The notes under the pieces: model-generated | Seen by the model: only the letters and a program-made list of their open reading frames with translations | Told to the model about the DNA's origin: nothing | Databases searched by the model: none | In this document: piece after piece, positions 25,475-33,596 of the stretch | Layout of the letters: every line of letters begins with the position of its first letter | How positions within the stretch are numbered: position 1 is the stretch's first letter | Source of the DNA: Lachnospiraceae bacterium UBA7205 | GTDB taxonomy: Bacteria; Bacillota; Clostridia; Lachnospirales; Lachnospiraceae | Direction: 5' to 3' | DNA length: 64,000 bases | Assembly: GCA_002490665.1 (NCBI GenBank) | Contig: DKUL01000035.1 | Span: forward strand, 49,638 to 113,637 | Translations under genes and position numbers: made by a program

Positions 25475-27007
25475 CTATATATTTAGCAGCGTACTGGCGT
25501 ACTTGAGCACGTTGACTTTTTCTACTGCTTCTTTATTACCCACAATATTTGCGCCCAGCGCCCCTGCAATATTCCCCATAAAAGTGCCGAGCTCTGTCGG
25601 CGCTCCGGCTGCCGCGTATAATCCCGCCACCGAGTAAAACGCATCCCCGGCTCCCACGGTATCTTTAACCGTCAGGGTAAATGCAGGACACGCATAAAGC
25701 TGCCCGTCATCAATGCCATATGCCCCGTCCGAGCCTCTTGTGAGCCATCCCCCGCACCCGAGATGCGTGCTTAGCTCTGACAATGCCGTGTTCTCATCCG
25801 CCATATTTGCCGGATAGGCGAGTTTTAATTCTTTCTGGTCCAGCGTAAACGCATCTGCCCTGCTGTATTTCGTGATAATATTCAATCCGTAATTTGTCGA
25901 ATTCGTCTGACAGTTCAGCACGAGAAACTTCGCCTTCTCCTGTATGAGTTCTTTTACTTTTGCATCAATCAGTCCATGTCCGAAATCGCAGAGGAACACG
26001 ACATCAAACTCATCTATTTTTTCTGCAAGTCCTTTGTAAAATTCCTCTCTTGTCTCCTCCTCATACACTGCCGGATCGGGAATATTGTTGACAGAAAATA
26101 TCTTCCTGTACTCTTCACGTTTCGCATTTCTTGTGAGGTAACGGTGCTTGACAATTGTCGGGAAATTGGTGCTGTATGTAAGCTTTAACCGCATTTTGTC
26201 CGCAGTCTCGTCAAGAAACTTGAGCCGTATGTCCTCCTCGTTCCCTACAATTGACATGAGTGTCACATTTTCTGTAAAACTGCTTAAGTGCCTTGCAACT
26301 GCCACCGCCCCGCCAAGATACTCCTCCGAATAATCCAGCCGCGACGAATACCCTGTATCCTTGCTCATCAGTCCCTGCACTTCGCAGTATGTATATCTGT
26401 CAATTATCACATCGCCTACAACAAGTACCTTGAGTTTTTCTGCCTTCTGGGCATACTTTTTGATGTCTGTCATGGAATATTCTGCTATAAAATTCCGCAT
26501 GTACACCACGACGTCATCAGGAAGCGCCGCTAATGCTGTATTAATGAGTCTGGTAGAGCTGAATACCTGCCCTGTGGTGTATGCCACTTTCCCGCCGTGA
26601 TGCTCCACAAGCTCCCGCTCGGCAGTTATTTTTCCCGTGACATCATCACTTTCGCGCGCATACTCCTCACCCTTGACATAGAAATCCGGCTCCACATTTT
26701 CCACAATATCGTCCACTGTGTAGCCTTCCGAAAGCATCACATAATCGATGCATTCCAGCGCTTCGAGCACCTTCAGACGCATCTCGTCATTAAAGTATGG
26801 TCTTCCCGGTCCTTTCCGCACAAACTCTGCCGCCGTGATGGAAACGACAAGGATATCCGCCATCTGTTTTGCCTGCCGCAAATGTATGATATGTCCCGGA
26901 TGCACTAAGTCAAACACACCATGGCAGAGCGCGATGGTCTTTCCTTCTTTTTTCAGTTTCGGTCTTATCTCTTCCCTGAATTTCGCCTTATCAACTATTT
27001 TTCCCAT
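25475..27007 (-). CDS. HldE-like bifunctional protein with reversed domains: nucleotidyltransferase-PfkB kinase
   Basis: 510 aa. Residues 1-150 are a cytidylyltransferase-like domain (GVFDLVHPGHIIHL with the HxGH site, and the ISSTxxI-like FSSTRLI). Residues 190-510 are a PfkB sugar kinase (GGAVAVARHLSSF, and DTVGAGDAF with the catalytic Asp). HldE of LPS synthesis has these two activities in the opposite order (kinase first). By analogy it would phosphorylate heptose-7-phosphate at C1 and then attach a nucleotide. A GmhA-like isomerase is encoded nearby. No GmhB phosphatase is seen, so the order of steps is uncertain. Confidence 0.85.
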   Translation of the reverse strand: MGKIVDKAKFREEIRPKLKKEGKTIALCHGVFDLVHPGHIIHLRQAKQMADILVVSITAAEFVRKGPGRPYFNDEMRLKVLEALECIDYVMLSEGYTVDDIVENVEPDFYVKGEEYARESDDVTGKITAERELVEHHGGKVAYTTGQVFSSTRLINTALAALPDDVVVYMRNFIAEYSMTDIKKYAQKAEKLKVLVVGDVIIDRYTYCEVQGLMSKDTGYSSRLDYSEEYLGGAVAVARHLSSFTENVTLMSIVGNEEDIRLKFLDETADKMRLKLTYSTNFPTIVKHRYLTRNAKREEYRKIFSVNNIPDPAVYEEETREEFYKGLAEKIDEFDVVFLCDFGHGLIDAKVKELIQEKAKFLVLNCQTNSTNYGLNIITKYSRADAFTLDQKELKLAYPANMADENTALSELSTHLGCGGWLTRGSDGAYGIDDGQLYACPAFTLTVKDTVGAGDAFYSVAGLYAAAGAPTELGTFMGNIAGALGANIVGNKEAVEKVNVLKYASTLLNI

Positions 27008-27032
27008 AATTCAAGCCTGTTCCTTTGTCAGA

Positions 27033-28031
27033 TTATGATAGTGTACCATTTCCAAGGTACTTAAACCAGTCCTGCGTCGCGTCTGTGATACTGTCTGGTG
27101 TCCATACAGGCGCTTCCCGCCAGTAGTCAATATTTTCCAGCACCTTCTGCACGCCCTCCTCAAAAGTGACTTTCGCTTTCCATCCCAGTATCTGCTCTAT
27201 TTTTGTGGTATCAGCAAAAGTACAGTCGGGTTCTCCCGGTCTCTTTGGAATGTGCGTGATTTCCCCGCCAAGCAGCTCACACAGCCTGTTTACCGAATAG
27301 GTTCCGCCGCTTCCCACATTAAATGTATCCTGAACTACATCCGACATTGCCGCCGTGTAAAATGCGTCGGCAATATCCGTGACATACGTGAAATCCCTTG
27401 TCTGATTCCCATCACCTACAACGGTAAACGGTTTCCCTGCAAGCTTCTGTGCAAGGAACACGCCAAACACCGCCCCATAGGTTCCAGAGGTTCTTGACCT
27501 CGTACCATAAACATTAAATAGTCTGAGCGTCACTACCGGCAGTCCATATACCTGTCCCCAGTGGAGCACCGTTTCCTCACCAAGCCGTTTTGTCAGGGCA
27601 TACGGATACTGCGGTCTGATTTGTGCCGTTTCTTTTGTTGGATACTCATCGGGAATACCATAACAGGACGACGATGCTGCATATACTAGCTTTTTTATTC
27701 CGGCATTTCTGGCACATTCCACGACGTTGAAGGTTCCAAGCACATTGGATGAATAATAGTCGTAAGGTCTCTGTATGGAAGGCACAATATCTGCCAGCGC
27801 CGCAAAGTGGAAAATGTAGTCCACCCCCTGAAATACCGGCTCTATTTCTTCTTTATTTCTGATATCCATATGGTAAACTGTAAGGTTTTTATTATCACTC
27901 TGGTGCGCAAGGTTTTCCGGTCGTCCTGTTGTCCAGTTATCAATGACCCTCACTTCATGCCCCTCTGCCAGAAGCCTGTCCACCATATGGGAACCGATAA
28001 ACCCACACCCGCCTGTCACTAATGAAACCAT
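27033..28031 (-). CDS. NAD-dependent nucleotide-sugar epimerase/dehydratase (SDR)
   Basis: 332 aa extended SDR. VTGGCGFIGSHMVDRL binds NAD, YAASSSCYG and YPYALTK supply the catalytic Ser/Tyr/Lys, and LRLFNVYGTRS is the sugar-binding loop. The closest general pattern is UDP-glucose or UDP-glucuronate 4-epimerase and related enzymes. GGAGG lies 7 bp before the ATG at 28031. Between the SIS isomerase and the HldE-like gene, it may epimerise the activated heptose-like sugar, as HldD does in LPS synthesis, though it is not an obvious HldD. Confidence 0.87.
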   Translation of the reverse strand: MVSLVTGGCGFIGSHMVDRLLAEGHEVRVIDNWTTGRPENLAHQSDNKNLTVYHMDIRNKEEIEPVFQGVDYIFHFAALADIVPSIQRPYDYYSSNVLGTFNVVECARNAGIKKLVYAASSSCYGIPDEYPTKETAQIRPQYPYALTKRLGEETVLHWGQVYGLPVVTLRLFNVYGTRSRTSGTYGAVFGVFLAQKLAGKPFTVVGDGNQTRDFTYVTDIADAFYTAAMSDVVQDTFNVGSGGTYSVNRLCELLGGEITHIPKRPGEPDCTFADTTKIEQILGWKAKVTFEEGVQKVLENIDYWREAPVWTPDSITDATQDWFKYLGNGTLS

Positions 28032-28052
28032 TATCATTCCTCCATTTTTCCG

Positions 28053-28090
28053 GCGTGTAACAATTCCGTCTTCGGCTTCTTGTTACACGC
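28053..28090. repeat. Perfect 11-bp inverted repeat between SIS and epimerase genes
   Basis: GCGTGTAACAA (28053-28063) pairs exactly with TTGTTACACGC (28080-28090), with a 16-base loop. It lies between the SIS gene stop and the ribosome-binding site of the epimerase gene. There is no T-run, so it is not a normal terminator; it could be an mRNA-stability stem or an operator. Confidence 0.5.
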
Positions 28091-28108
28091 ATCAAGCCAC
28101 ATTCCATC

Positions 28109-28684
28109 TTACAACGACACACCGTCCCTCTCCATAATCAAGTCCACTGCCTGCTGCAGCATTAGATTATGTATGGATTCCACAATTCCATATTTTTCTG
28201 ATGGTACATATACGTTGATATCCCCCAGCTGCTTTGACTGGTTATCCGGATGAAAGCCAGTCAGCGTAATGATTTCCATCCTTTTTTTCTGCGCCACATG
28301 GATTGCGTTTACAATATTCTGCGAATTGCCGGAACTGCTGATTGCAACAAGCAAATCATTTTCCTGTCCAAGGAACGCAAGCGGTCGGGAAAATACATAC
28401 GCATATCCGTAGTCGTTTCCCATGCAGGTCGTTACCGCATTATCATACAAGCTGTACGTCCTCATGCCGCCATTCTTCATAAAGTCGGCAGTCATGTGGC
28501 TTGCAATTGCCGAACTGCCGCCATTACCAATGAAAAATATCTGTGATTTTTCCTGTTTGTGCCTTGTAAAGCACGCGACCAGTTCCTGCATTCCGACGTC
28601 ATATGCAAGCTCTGTTTTTGTTTCAATATAAACCTTTGTCTGTTCCAAATTTTTTATCAGTTCATTTATGTATGTATCATTCAT
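28109..28684 (-). CDS. SIS-domain sugar-phosphate isomerase, GmhA-like
   Basis: 191 aa, the length of phosphoheptose isomerases. FFIGNGGSSAIASHMTADF is the SIS-domain phosphate loop of GmhA, and ISSSGNSQNIVNAI is the second Ser/Gly loop. GmhA converts sedoheptulose-7-phosphate to heptose-7-phosphate. The neighbouring HldE-like protein and the split transketolase make that role likely. AGGGAT lies 7 bp before the ATG. Insertion B begins about 45 bp upstream of the start, so the gene probably depends on a promoter near that junction. Confidence 0.85.
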   Translation of the reverse strand: MNDTYINELIKNLEQTKVYIETKTELAYDVGMQELVACFTRHKQEKSQIFFIGNGGSSAIASHMTADFMKNGGMRTYSLYDNAVTTCMGNDYGYAYVFSRPLAFLGQENDLLVAISSSGNSQNIVNAIHVAQKKRMEIITLTGFHPDNQSKQLGDINVYVPSEKYGIVESIHNLMLQQAVDLIMERDGVSL

Positions 28685-28730
28685 TGCGCATCCCTATTTT
28701 TCATTTCCAATAGTAATTCCAAGCATCAAA

Positions 28731-28775
28731 AAATCTGATGTAAAATACGACAATTCCATACTTTACATCAGATTT
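28731..28775 (-). terminator. Hairpin plus T-run at the left end of insertion B
   Basis: AAATCTGATGTAAAATA (28731-28747) pairs with TACTTTACATCAGATTT (28759-28775), 16 of 17 positions. On the minus strand the stem is followed directly by a T-run. Its inner arm contains the inverted repeat shared with the right end at 29797-29820. Confidence 0.6.
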
Positions 28776-28795
28776 CATCATTATTTTTTGTTCAG

Positions 28796-29720
28796 TTATT
28801 CGTCTTCTAATCCATACTCAATGAAGGGCTGCTTTTAATAAATTTTATCTTCTGCCGATTTTATAAACTCATCAATTCTGCCTTCCTTTGCAAGTAACAG
28901 TGCAAGCTTGTTAACCTTTTCTTCCCCTCTTGCCGCAATACGATCCTATACTGCATCCATATACATACCTCCCGCCAGTTCTTCATCGAAAACATTATCT
29001 AAATAATCAATATATCTTTTTTGATTGTACTTATAGCATACCATTTTTCCCTATGTCTTACAACAGCACGCTTTAGTCTTTGTTCATCAAAATTTTCCTG
29101 AATCAATATCAGAAACGCCTTTAAGTCACCATCAAATTTATCAATTTCTTCATCTGTCATATGCCTTGCGTCTATTAAATGCATCTGGTAATCAGCAATA
29201 ATATTCTTCGTCCATTCCTTCATATGGTCTGAAATATCAAGCATATCATAGATGCTTACTGGTTCATCCCATGAAGTATCTCCATAATAGAACACAAGTG
29301 TTGCTGTCGGCACAATCTTTGTTCCTCTTGGTATCCCATTCGCATATTTCTTTAATTTCCTGTGTGCCTTTGCATCCTGGGATATCCTTCTGCACTGCAT
29401 AGAGTATGTAAGAGCATCCAGTTCCTTGCAGCGCACTGGCATGAAATAATTGACACCATTCTGCCCTTCCACTCCCATTACAACCTGGAATGCCATCTTA
29501 TTGTCAAACAACATGGATACCTTTTGTGCATCCCGCAGGCGTTCAATATCTTTGAGCTGCCCCATCTCAAGCTTAATCGTTTCCTTATTTACCGTATCAA
29601 GCGCTTACAGGCTGTCGGGGTCTATCTGAACCCTTCCCCAAAAACTCCCTTACCGAACAATTGTGCAAATACAGAATTAATCTTAATAAATTCCTTAACA
29701 CGTATATCGACTGTTCCCAT
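28796..29720 (-). pseudogene. Rpn-type PD-(D/E)XK nuclease transposase, multiply disrupted
   Basis: The frame starts MGTVDIRVKEFIKINSVFAQ at 29720, loses one base near GVFGEGF, resumes QIDPDSL, then has an in-frame TAA before ALDTVNKETIKLE. An open stretch of 188 codons follows (28999-29565) with ERLRDAQKVSMLFD and YFMPVRCKELDALTYSMQCR, typical of this family. A further shift in an A-run at about 29015 leads to YIDYLDNVFDEELAGG, a TAG, then RIAARGEEKVNKLALLLAKE and the end EYGLEDE. Family members are nucleases that promote recombination. At least two shifts and three stops make it nonfunctional. Confidence 0.85.
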
Positions 29721-29833
29721 ATACTACTTTTCCCCTTTCCTATGATTCGAAAATCGTAGCATGTGTCCAGTAGTATGTAAAGTGACGTATAGTCCAATGT
29801 AAAGTATAAAATTGTCAAGGTACAATTAAACTG

Positions 29834-30640
29834 CTATAATTTAAGTGCACTAACCGGATGCACTTTCCTCTTTTCTACCGGAGGCAGCTCCATGTAATCT
29901 CCAAATTTAAAACTCAAATAACTGTCATAATCTTTAATTCCATAAAATATTTTTCCCTCAAATGCTATTTCTTCACTATTTTCATACCAGCATCTGTAAT
30001 ATCCTCCCTCATCATTTGGTGTCGGAAACATTAAAATTCTCACCATTTTGGTTTTTGTTTTATTTGCTCCATGCACCATACGTGAATAATATCTAAAAAT
30101 TTTCCGTTCAGGTATTTTATCGAGTATTTTATATATCTGTCGTTTCCAGAAATTGTTTTCAGCAATTTTGCCAACCTTAGACCACAAAATTTTTCTGACA
30201 CAGAAACATTCAAGATTTTTCATACTTCTAAGTATGTAATTATCCGGCACCCCATCAAGTGGAAAAATATCAATAAATACTCCCTGTTTATAGGGCAAAT
30301 GTTCCTGATGTTCTCTTAAAAAAAGCGTGTTTCTTCTTCTTAATTTACCATACCCCCACCGATATCCTTCTGTGTTTCTATGGTCCTGAAAATAAAATCT
30401 CGATTTGTCCAACTCTGTTTTGCAGGTTTTTCTGAATTTTTCATATTCAGGACGTAAAAACGCAACATCTGCATCATCATCCCATGGAATATATCCTCCA
30501 TGTCTGACTGCTCCTAACATAGTCCCTGCTATAATGTTATATTTTATCCCACATTTTCTGCAAATTCTGTCTACTTCGACCAGCATTTCCAGTTGTATCA
30601 TCTGAAGCTGCCGCAATTGCTGCTCCGTCAATTCAATCAT
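29834..30640 (-). CDS. LicD-family phosphotransferase
   Basis: 268 aa. GTMLGAVRHGGYIPWDDDAD is the LicD signature; the DDDxD carboxylates bind metal in this nucleotidyltransferase-like fold. RWGYGKLRRRNT and DIFPLDGVP follow as usual. LicD proteins attach phosphocholine, or in other species glycerol- or ribitol-phosphate, to cell-surface glycans. A cytidylyltransferase fusion, a GDPD and a TagF-like protein are encoded just upstream, so a CDP-linked donor made by these neighbours fits. The ATG at 30640 has AGGGG 8 bp upstream; a TTG two codons earlier is less likely. Confidence 0.88.
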   Translation of the reverse strand: MIELTEQQLRQLQMIQLEMLVEVDRICRKCGIKYNIIAGTMLGAVRHGGYIPWDDDADVAFLRPEYEKFRKTCKTELDKSRFYFQDHRNTEGYRWGYGKLRRRNTLFLREHQEHLPYKQGVFIDIFPLDGVPDNYILRSMKNLECFCVRKILWSKVGKIAENNFWKRQIYKILDKIPERKIFRYYSRMVHGANKTKTKMVRILMFPTPNDEGGYYRCWYENSEEIAFEGKIFYGIKDYDSYLSFKFGDYMELPPVEKRKVHPVSALKL

Positions 30641-30698
30641 ATACAATCCCCTGTAATCGTTTAATGTGTAATTACTACTCGCTACTGCGCATAAAAAA

Positions 30699-30739
30699 AC
30701 TGATATAAGTATCCATTCGCTTTCATACTTATATCAGTT
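30699..30739 (-). terminator. Hairpin plus T-run at the left end of insertion C
   Basis: AACTGATATAAGTA (30699-30712) pairs perfectly with TACTTATATCAGTT (30726-30739). On the minus strand a run of seven T follows. The inner arm is the inverted repeat found again at 31439-31455. It ends the Uma2-like gene and would block read-through into licD. Confidence 0.65.
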
Positions 30740-30804
30740 CTTTATTTTCTATATGATAAATCAATATCCATCACTACTCAGAGCAGCCTGTTTTATATAG
30801 TCCG

Positions 30805-31350
30805 CTAAAATGTAAATATGTCCTCAAGCGTCATCGTAATCGGAAACGCCCTCAATGTTATCTCCTGCTTGAGGTTATAATGTTCGCTGGTCTCGTCATC
30901 GTCCAAAATATACGACTCCTCAATCTCGTATCTTCCGTTCTTAAGATAATAGATTTCAAGCGCATTTTCAACCGGAGATACAATCCAATATTCCTCAACG
31001 CCACTCGACTCGTAGATATCCTTTTTAACCCCTCTGTCGCGTTTTGCTGTGGATGGGCTTAGCGTTTCTGCCACAAACTTTGGCGTGCCGTAGTAGGAAT
31101 TCCCTTTTATCTTATTTCTGTCACAGCAGATAATGATATCCGGCTCAAGGTAATCGTCGCTTTCCTTGGAATACTTGTAGTCTATGTTTTCCATAAATAC
31201 CAGACATAAACTATCTTTTAACCCAGCGTTAATCATTGAAAATATGTTTCCGCTTATAACACTATGCCGAAAACCGGGTGCCGGCGACATATCAAATATT
31301 TCACCATTTATCTTTTCATCACGGATTCGTTCCCGTTTACTCGCTAACAT
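30805..31350 (-). CDS. Uma2-family (DUF820) PD-(D/E)XK nuclease-like protein
   Basis: 181 aa. MSPAPGFRHSVISGNIF, LEPDIIICCDRNKIK and KFVAETLSPSTAKRDRGVKK are the three conserved blocks of the Uma2 family, with the acidic residues of PDI and AETLSPST and the following Lys forming the PD-(D/E)XK-like site. Uma2 genes are present in large scattered families, and their biological role is unsettled. GAGGAGG precedes the ATG. It has its own terminator and lies within inverted repeats, so it is cargo of insertion C rather than a glycan gene. Confidence 0.85.
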   Translation of the reverse strand: MLASKRERIRDEKINGEIFDMSPAPGFRHSVISGNIFSMINAGLKDSLCLVFMENIDYKYSKESDDYLEPDIIICCDRNKIKGNSYYGTPKFVAETLSPSTAKRDRGVKKDIYESSGVEEYWIVSPVENALEIYYLKNGRYEIEESYILDDDETSEHYNLKQEITLRAFPITMTLEDIFTF

Positions 31351-31482
31351 ATTAATTCCTCCTCGCTTTTCTTTTATTCTATATTATCATGCGAAAGGAA
31401 ATTTATCAACGATATAGTCTGCTGTCCTGTTTAAAGCTCTGATATAAGTATGAAATTATCAATGTTCAAAAATCCCTTAATG

Positions 31483-32211
31483 TCATTCAATATACACTTC
31501 CGGTTCATTCAGTATCAAATCTGTAATTCCCCATGTCTCAAGCGCCGTTAGATCGAGTTTCGTGCCCATGGGCTTTTCGGGATAAAGATGTCCTCCCATC
31601 CATGCCCTCACTGTATACTCCTGAAGCTCTTTCGCCGAAAGGTCTATATCCTTCCAAAAAGGATGAAGTGCCCTTGCGCCACATCCTCCCTTTAATTTAT
31701 ATAAACAGTCTGATGCCCTGCTGTCCAAGATTCCAAGCTCCGCGTCTGTATCAAGTGATTTAAGTTTTTCCAATGATTTTGCACTAAATGAAGAATAGAC
31801 AATTGCCTTCTCAAGTCCGCGCCTGTGAACCAGTTCAACGATTTTTTCTTCCATGCCGTCATATGGGCAGAGCGAATTTTTTAACTCAATATTCAGTTTC
31901 AGTCCTGACCGCAATCGGTTTTCCAGCAAGTCAAACACCTCCCCGATTGTAGGTATCTGCTGGGCCGGGCTGTCATCTGCCCAGATATGGAGCCTCTTTA
32001 TCTGTGTCAGTGTATAGTCCTTTACAAAGCCAAATCCCTCCGTGGTTCTGTCCACCCGTTCATCGTGGATGACAACCATCTCCCCATCCTTTGTGAGCTG
32101 AATGTCCAGCTCGATTCCTGTCAGATTCCTTATCGCTGCCGCTTTTTCAAATGCTAGCAGCGTATTCTCGGGATATCTCTGGCTGCATCCCCTGTGTGCC
32201 CATAATTTCAT
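31483..32211 (-). CDS. Glycerophosphodiester phosphodiesterase (GDPD)
   Basis: 242 aa. WAHRGCSQRYPENTLLAFEK supplies the HRG and PENT motifs, GIELDIQLTKDGEMVVIHD the metal and catalytic residues, and LNIELKN the last acidic strand: a complete GDPD TIM barrel. It hydrolyses glycerophosphodiesters to glycerol-3-phosphate and an alcohol. No signal peptide is seen, so it acts in the cytoplasm. The ATG at 32211 (GGGGG 5 bp upstream) was chosen over a TTG overlapping the previous stop. Beside a glycerol-3-phosphate cytidylyltransferase-like gene it may recycle or supply glycerol-3-phosphate. Confidence 0.9.
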   Translation of the reverse strand: MKLWAHRGCSQRYPENTLLAFEKAAAIRNLTGIELDIQLTKDGEMVVIHDERVDRTTEGFGFVKDYTLTQIKRLHIWADDSPAQQIPTIGEVFDLLENRLRSGLKLNIELKNSLCPYDGMEEKIVELVHRRGLEKAIVYSSFSAKSLEKLKSLDTDAELGILDSRASDCLYKLKGGCGARALHPFWKDIDLSAKELQEYTVRAWMGGHLYPEKPMGTKLDLTALETWGITDLILNEPEVYIE

Positions 32212-32258
32212 GTCAACCCCCATGTTATAGCCAAACTTCTGCATATTTTTTAGCCGCT

Positions 32259-33596
32259 TCAAATCCTGTTCTCATATTCCATGAATTTCTCCATAATATC
32301 CGCAGCCGCAATGGACTCGCTCCTTGTCAGCTTAAATGCGCTCTTGTCATTTCCGTTCATCATATTCAGAAAATCTTTAATCTCATAACGGAGCCCGTCA
32401 CCCAGAAAACGTTCTGAATACTTCTCGACCTGGCCTGGATTCTCATAATGGACTTCAAAATAAGTCGTCTTCCACCACGGTGCCTCCGCCACGATATATC
32501 CCTTTGTCCCTGCTATCAGCAGACGTCCTTCCGACTTCACGCCCAGACCACACACAGCGGTCGCGATTCCCCTCGGAAAAGTCAGGGAAGCCCTGGTAAA
32601 GACATCCAGCCCATTCTCATCCTGTATGGTATCAAAATGAATGTCATTGTAATCTGTTCCGAATAATTTTATGATGGGAAGCAGGCAGTAGCTTCCAAGC
32701 TCCGTAAAGCTCCCCCCATATTTTTTGTCCGTCAGTTCCCGCTTATCCTTTCCCTCAAGCTTTGTGAAACAGGCGTCAATATACCGTATCTGCCCGATGG
32801 TTCCACTGCAAGCAATGCCGAGCAGCTTCTCAAATCCCGGACAGTAAGCCGTTTTTATTCCTTCAAACAGTATCAGCTGGTGCGCTTTGGCATATGCATA
32901 GACATCCTCTGCCTGCTGCCTTTTCAACACCATTGGTTTTTCACACAGGACATGCTTTCCATGTGCAAGCGCCTCCATAATGTAGTCATAATGCGTCTGG
33001 TGGGGCGATGCCACATAGACGGCATCCACGTCTTCGTAAAATGATTCTATTTCTGCGTAGGAAGCAATCTCCCACTTCTGTGCAAACGCTCTGCCGCTCT
33101 CAAGGTGTGGATTATACACACCCTGCGTACTGATTCCGCTCACAAGCTTCGCCTCCGGCATAAACCGCTCGGCAATCCTGCCTGTCCCAATCACGCCAAT
33201 TTTCTGAATCCGTCTGTTCTTCTCCCGCAGCATCGTGCTGGATATATTTTTGGTGCGTTCAAGGTAAACAACCTTGCAATAATCGGTCATATAGTCAAAG
33301 ACGCCCGCCCAGTCCGAACCAACTGTAAAAATGTCCACATGGTATTTCTGCACGTCGCTTATTTTCTGGCCGCTTGTCTCTTCAATAATGACCTCGTCCA
33401 CAAACCCGGTCTTTTTCACATTTTCAATGCGCGTCATAAGCGAATCCACTACATTGAGCTTTCCTCTTTCCATGTCGTACTTTTCCGTCGTCACACCGAC
33501 AATCAGATAGTCCCCAAGCGCCTTTGCCCGCTGCAGCAGCCTGTAATGCCCTTCATGAAGAAGGTCGAATGTTCCATATGTTATTACCTTAATCAT
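32259..33596 (-). CDS. TagD-like cytidylyltransferase fused to a Gfo/Idh/MocA oxidoreductase
   Basis: 445 aa. Residues 1-130 are a glycerol-3-phosphate cytidylyltransferase-like domain (YGTFDLLHEGHYRLLQRAK with the HxGH-type site, RTKNISSTMLR with the ISST motif). Residues 132-445 are a Gfo/Idh/MocA dehydrogenase (KIGVIGTGRIAERF NAD site, GKHVLCEKPM with the catalytic EKP). The fusion suggests that a polyol or sugar phosphate is oxidised or reduced and CTP-activated by one protein, giving an unusual CDP-linked donor. GGAG precedes the ATG; the start overlaps the previous gene by 8 bp. Confidence 0.87.
   Translation of the reverse strand: MIKVITYGTFDLLHEGHYRLLQRAKALGDYLIVGVTTEKYDMERGKLNVVDSLMTRIENVKKTGFVDEVIIEETSGQKISDVQKYHVDIFTVGSDWAGVFDYMTDYCKVVYLERTKNISSTMLREKNRRIQKIGVIGTGRIAERFMPEAKLVSGISTQGVYNPHLESGRAFAQKWEIASYAEIESFYEDVDAVYVASPHQTHYDYIMEALAHGKHVLCEKPMVLKRQQAEDVYAYAKAHQLILFEGIKTAYCPGFEKLLGIACSGTIGQIRYIDACFTKLEGKDKRELTDKKYGGSFTELGSYCLLPIIKLFGTDYNDIHFDTIQDENGLDVFTRASLTFPRGIATAVCGLGVKSEGRLLIAGTKGYIVAEAPWWKTTYFEVHYENPGQVEKYSERFLGDGLRYEIKDFLNMMNGNDKSAFKLTRSESIAAADIMEKFMEYENRI

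Larger units (their letters stand above)
28731..29826 (-). mobile_element. Inverted-repeat-bounded insertion B with a decayed Rpn-type transposase
   Basis: The right end (29797-29820) and the inverted copy within the left hairpin (28749-28768) match at 18 of 20 bases (core ATGTAAAGTAT and AATTGTC). The right end also matches the right end of insertion A through GTCAAGGTACAA. Inside is a PD-(D/E)XK transposase pseudogene whose last codons lie next to the left end. It is inserted about 10 bp after the stop of the licD-like gene. This copy probably shows the full structure of the element family, now dead. Confidence 0.65.
30699..31469 (-). mobile_element. Inverted-repeat-bounded insertion C carrying an Uma2-type gene
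   Basis: A 17-bp sequence is perfectly inverted between 30721-30737 and 31439-31455 (CTGATATAAGTATGAAA on the right). The right end continues TTATCAATGTTCAA, a diverged form of the ends of insertions A and B. It encloses one gene and begins about 14 bp after the stop of the GDPD gene, the same kind of site as A and B. It is more diverged, so membership of the same family is likely but not certain. Confidence 0.55.

Noticed and set aside
28999..29565. Intact 188-aa Rpn-family gene
   Set aside because: Recognisable N-terminal and C-terminal family sequence continues in other frames on both sides with stops, so the open stretch is the middle of a pseudogene.
21694..31469. The recurring short repeats as a CRISPR array
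   Set aside because: The repeats are in inverted pairs hundreds of bases apart, flank genes and form terminators; there is no regular repeat-spacer pattern and no cas gene.
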